Source: DAISWL01 sp036826375
GTDB taxonomy: Bacteria > Patescibacteriota > Saccharimonadia > Saccharimonadales > HK-STAS-PATE-42
DNA: 61,185 bases
Assembly: GCA_036826375.1 (NCBI GenBank)
Contig: DAISWL010000003.1
Location: 1-61,185, forward strand
Reading direction: 5' to 3'
Under the pieces are notes generated by a model, which saw nothing but the letters and a program-made list of their open reading frames with translations, ran no database searches and was not told the origin of the DNA. This document shows, one piece after another, positions 61,072 through 61,185 of the stretch; position 1 is the first letter of the stretch, and every line of letters starts with the position of its first letter. The position numbers were made by a program, and so were the translations under genes.

Positions 61072-61185
61072 ATTAAAATAACTATTCGAGAAATGAAAAA
61101 CTCAAGATGTAGCGACCGAAGACCCTCCCATGCCTATACTCAAATAGATCGTGTACACCCTCTAGTTTAGAATAGTTAATACAAA

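Noticed and set aside
1..61185. CRISPR array or transposase
   Set aside because: No regularly spaced repeats and no transposase motif or terminal inverted repeats with a transposase gene were seen.
1..61185. The abundant word as a restriction-modification signature (HindIII AAGCTT)
   Set aside because: Restriction sites are usually avoided, not enriched, and no methylase or endonuclease gene is in the window. The TAAGTTTA form is also enriched and is not a HindIII site.

Overview
This window looks like the chromosome of a Patescibacteria/CPR bacterium, most likely Saccharibacteria (TM7). The evidence is a compact S10-spc ribosomal protein operon without rpmD (uL30), a small-genome gene set, MurT/GatD lipid II amidation, sortase and pilin-like genes, an FtsA/PilM-like plus 'baseplate J-like' pair, and a MurA fused to an N-terminal HTH domain. 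The standard stop code applies: TAA, TAG and TGA all end genes, and proteins read through at full length. Lineage is inferred from gene content, not from a 16S gene. Base composition is moderately AT-rich.

Layout: 1-376 is a non-coding stretch of stacked hairpins. 377-10774 is a minus-strand operon from rplC to secY with one good promoter at 10799-10827. 11186-13226 carries rsmD, a metal-hydrolase-like unknown and rpsP. 13503-14759 is a solitary PRTase-like/NADAR fusion, followed by uvrA (14893-17694). 17744-19446 is a small island of two plus-strand gene cassettes (HAD-like, nucleoside deaminase), each followed by an attC-like asymmetric palindrome and preceded by a shared 93-bp repeat. It abuts a nitroreductase/ArsR pair. 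metG follows, then a pilus-like block (pilin, degenerate PilB-like ATPase, FtsA/PilM-like protein, bitopic gp47-like protein) and ruvX.

27.6-36.5 kb holds cysteine desulfurase, TatD, an M15 peptidase, a degenerate beta-lactamase-fold protein, RmuC, GlyA and HTH-MurA. 36.6-45.8 kb is a cell-envelope block: sortase, PRC-barrel protein, pilin-like protein, two tRNAs, gatD, murT (interrupted by an in-frame amber codon), Ddl, membrane-anchored MurF and an alpha/beta hydrolase. 45.8-55.5 kb holds an alkyltransferase-like protein, a RelBE pair, thrS, radA, PIN-TRAM, ung, TauE, a glutaredoxin-thioredoxin reductase fusion, a glutaredoxin and a membrane FKBP. The end carries a HAD phosphatase, a secreted anchored protein, a SpoU methyltransferase, an oligopeptide-binding protein, secG, a holin-family protein, tRNA-Pro, and a gene frameshifted in a G9 tract.

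Two genome-scale signals stand out. First, a near-palindromic word TTAAGYTTAR (core TAAGYTTA) occurs well over one hundred times by eye, against roughly seven expected by hand from base composition. It lies both inside and between genes and looks like a HIP1- or uptake-sequence-like element. Second, the 17.7-19.4 kb island has the architecture of an integrase-less integron cassette array. The NADAR gene and the cassette ORFs lack the abundant word, consistent with recent acquisition.
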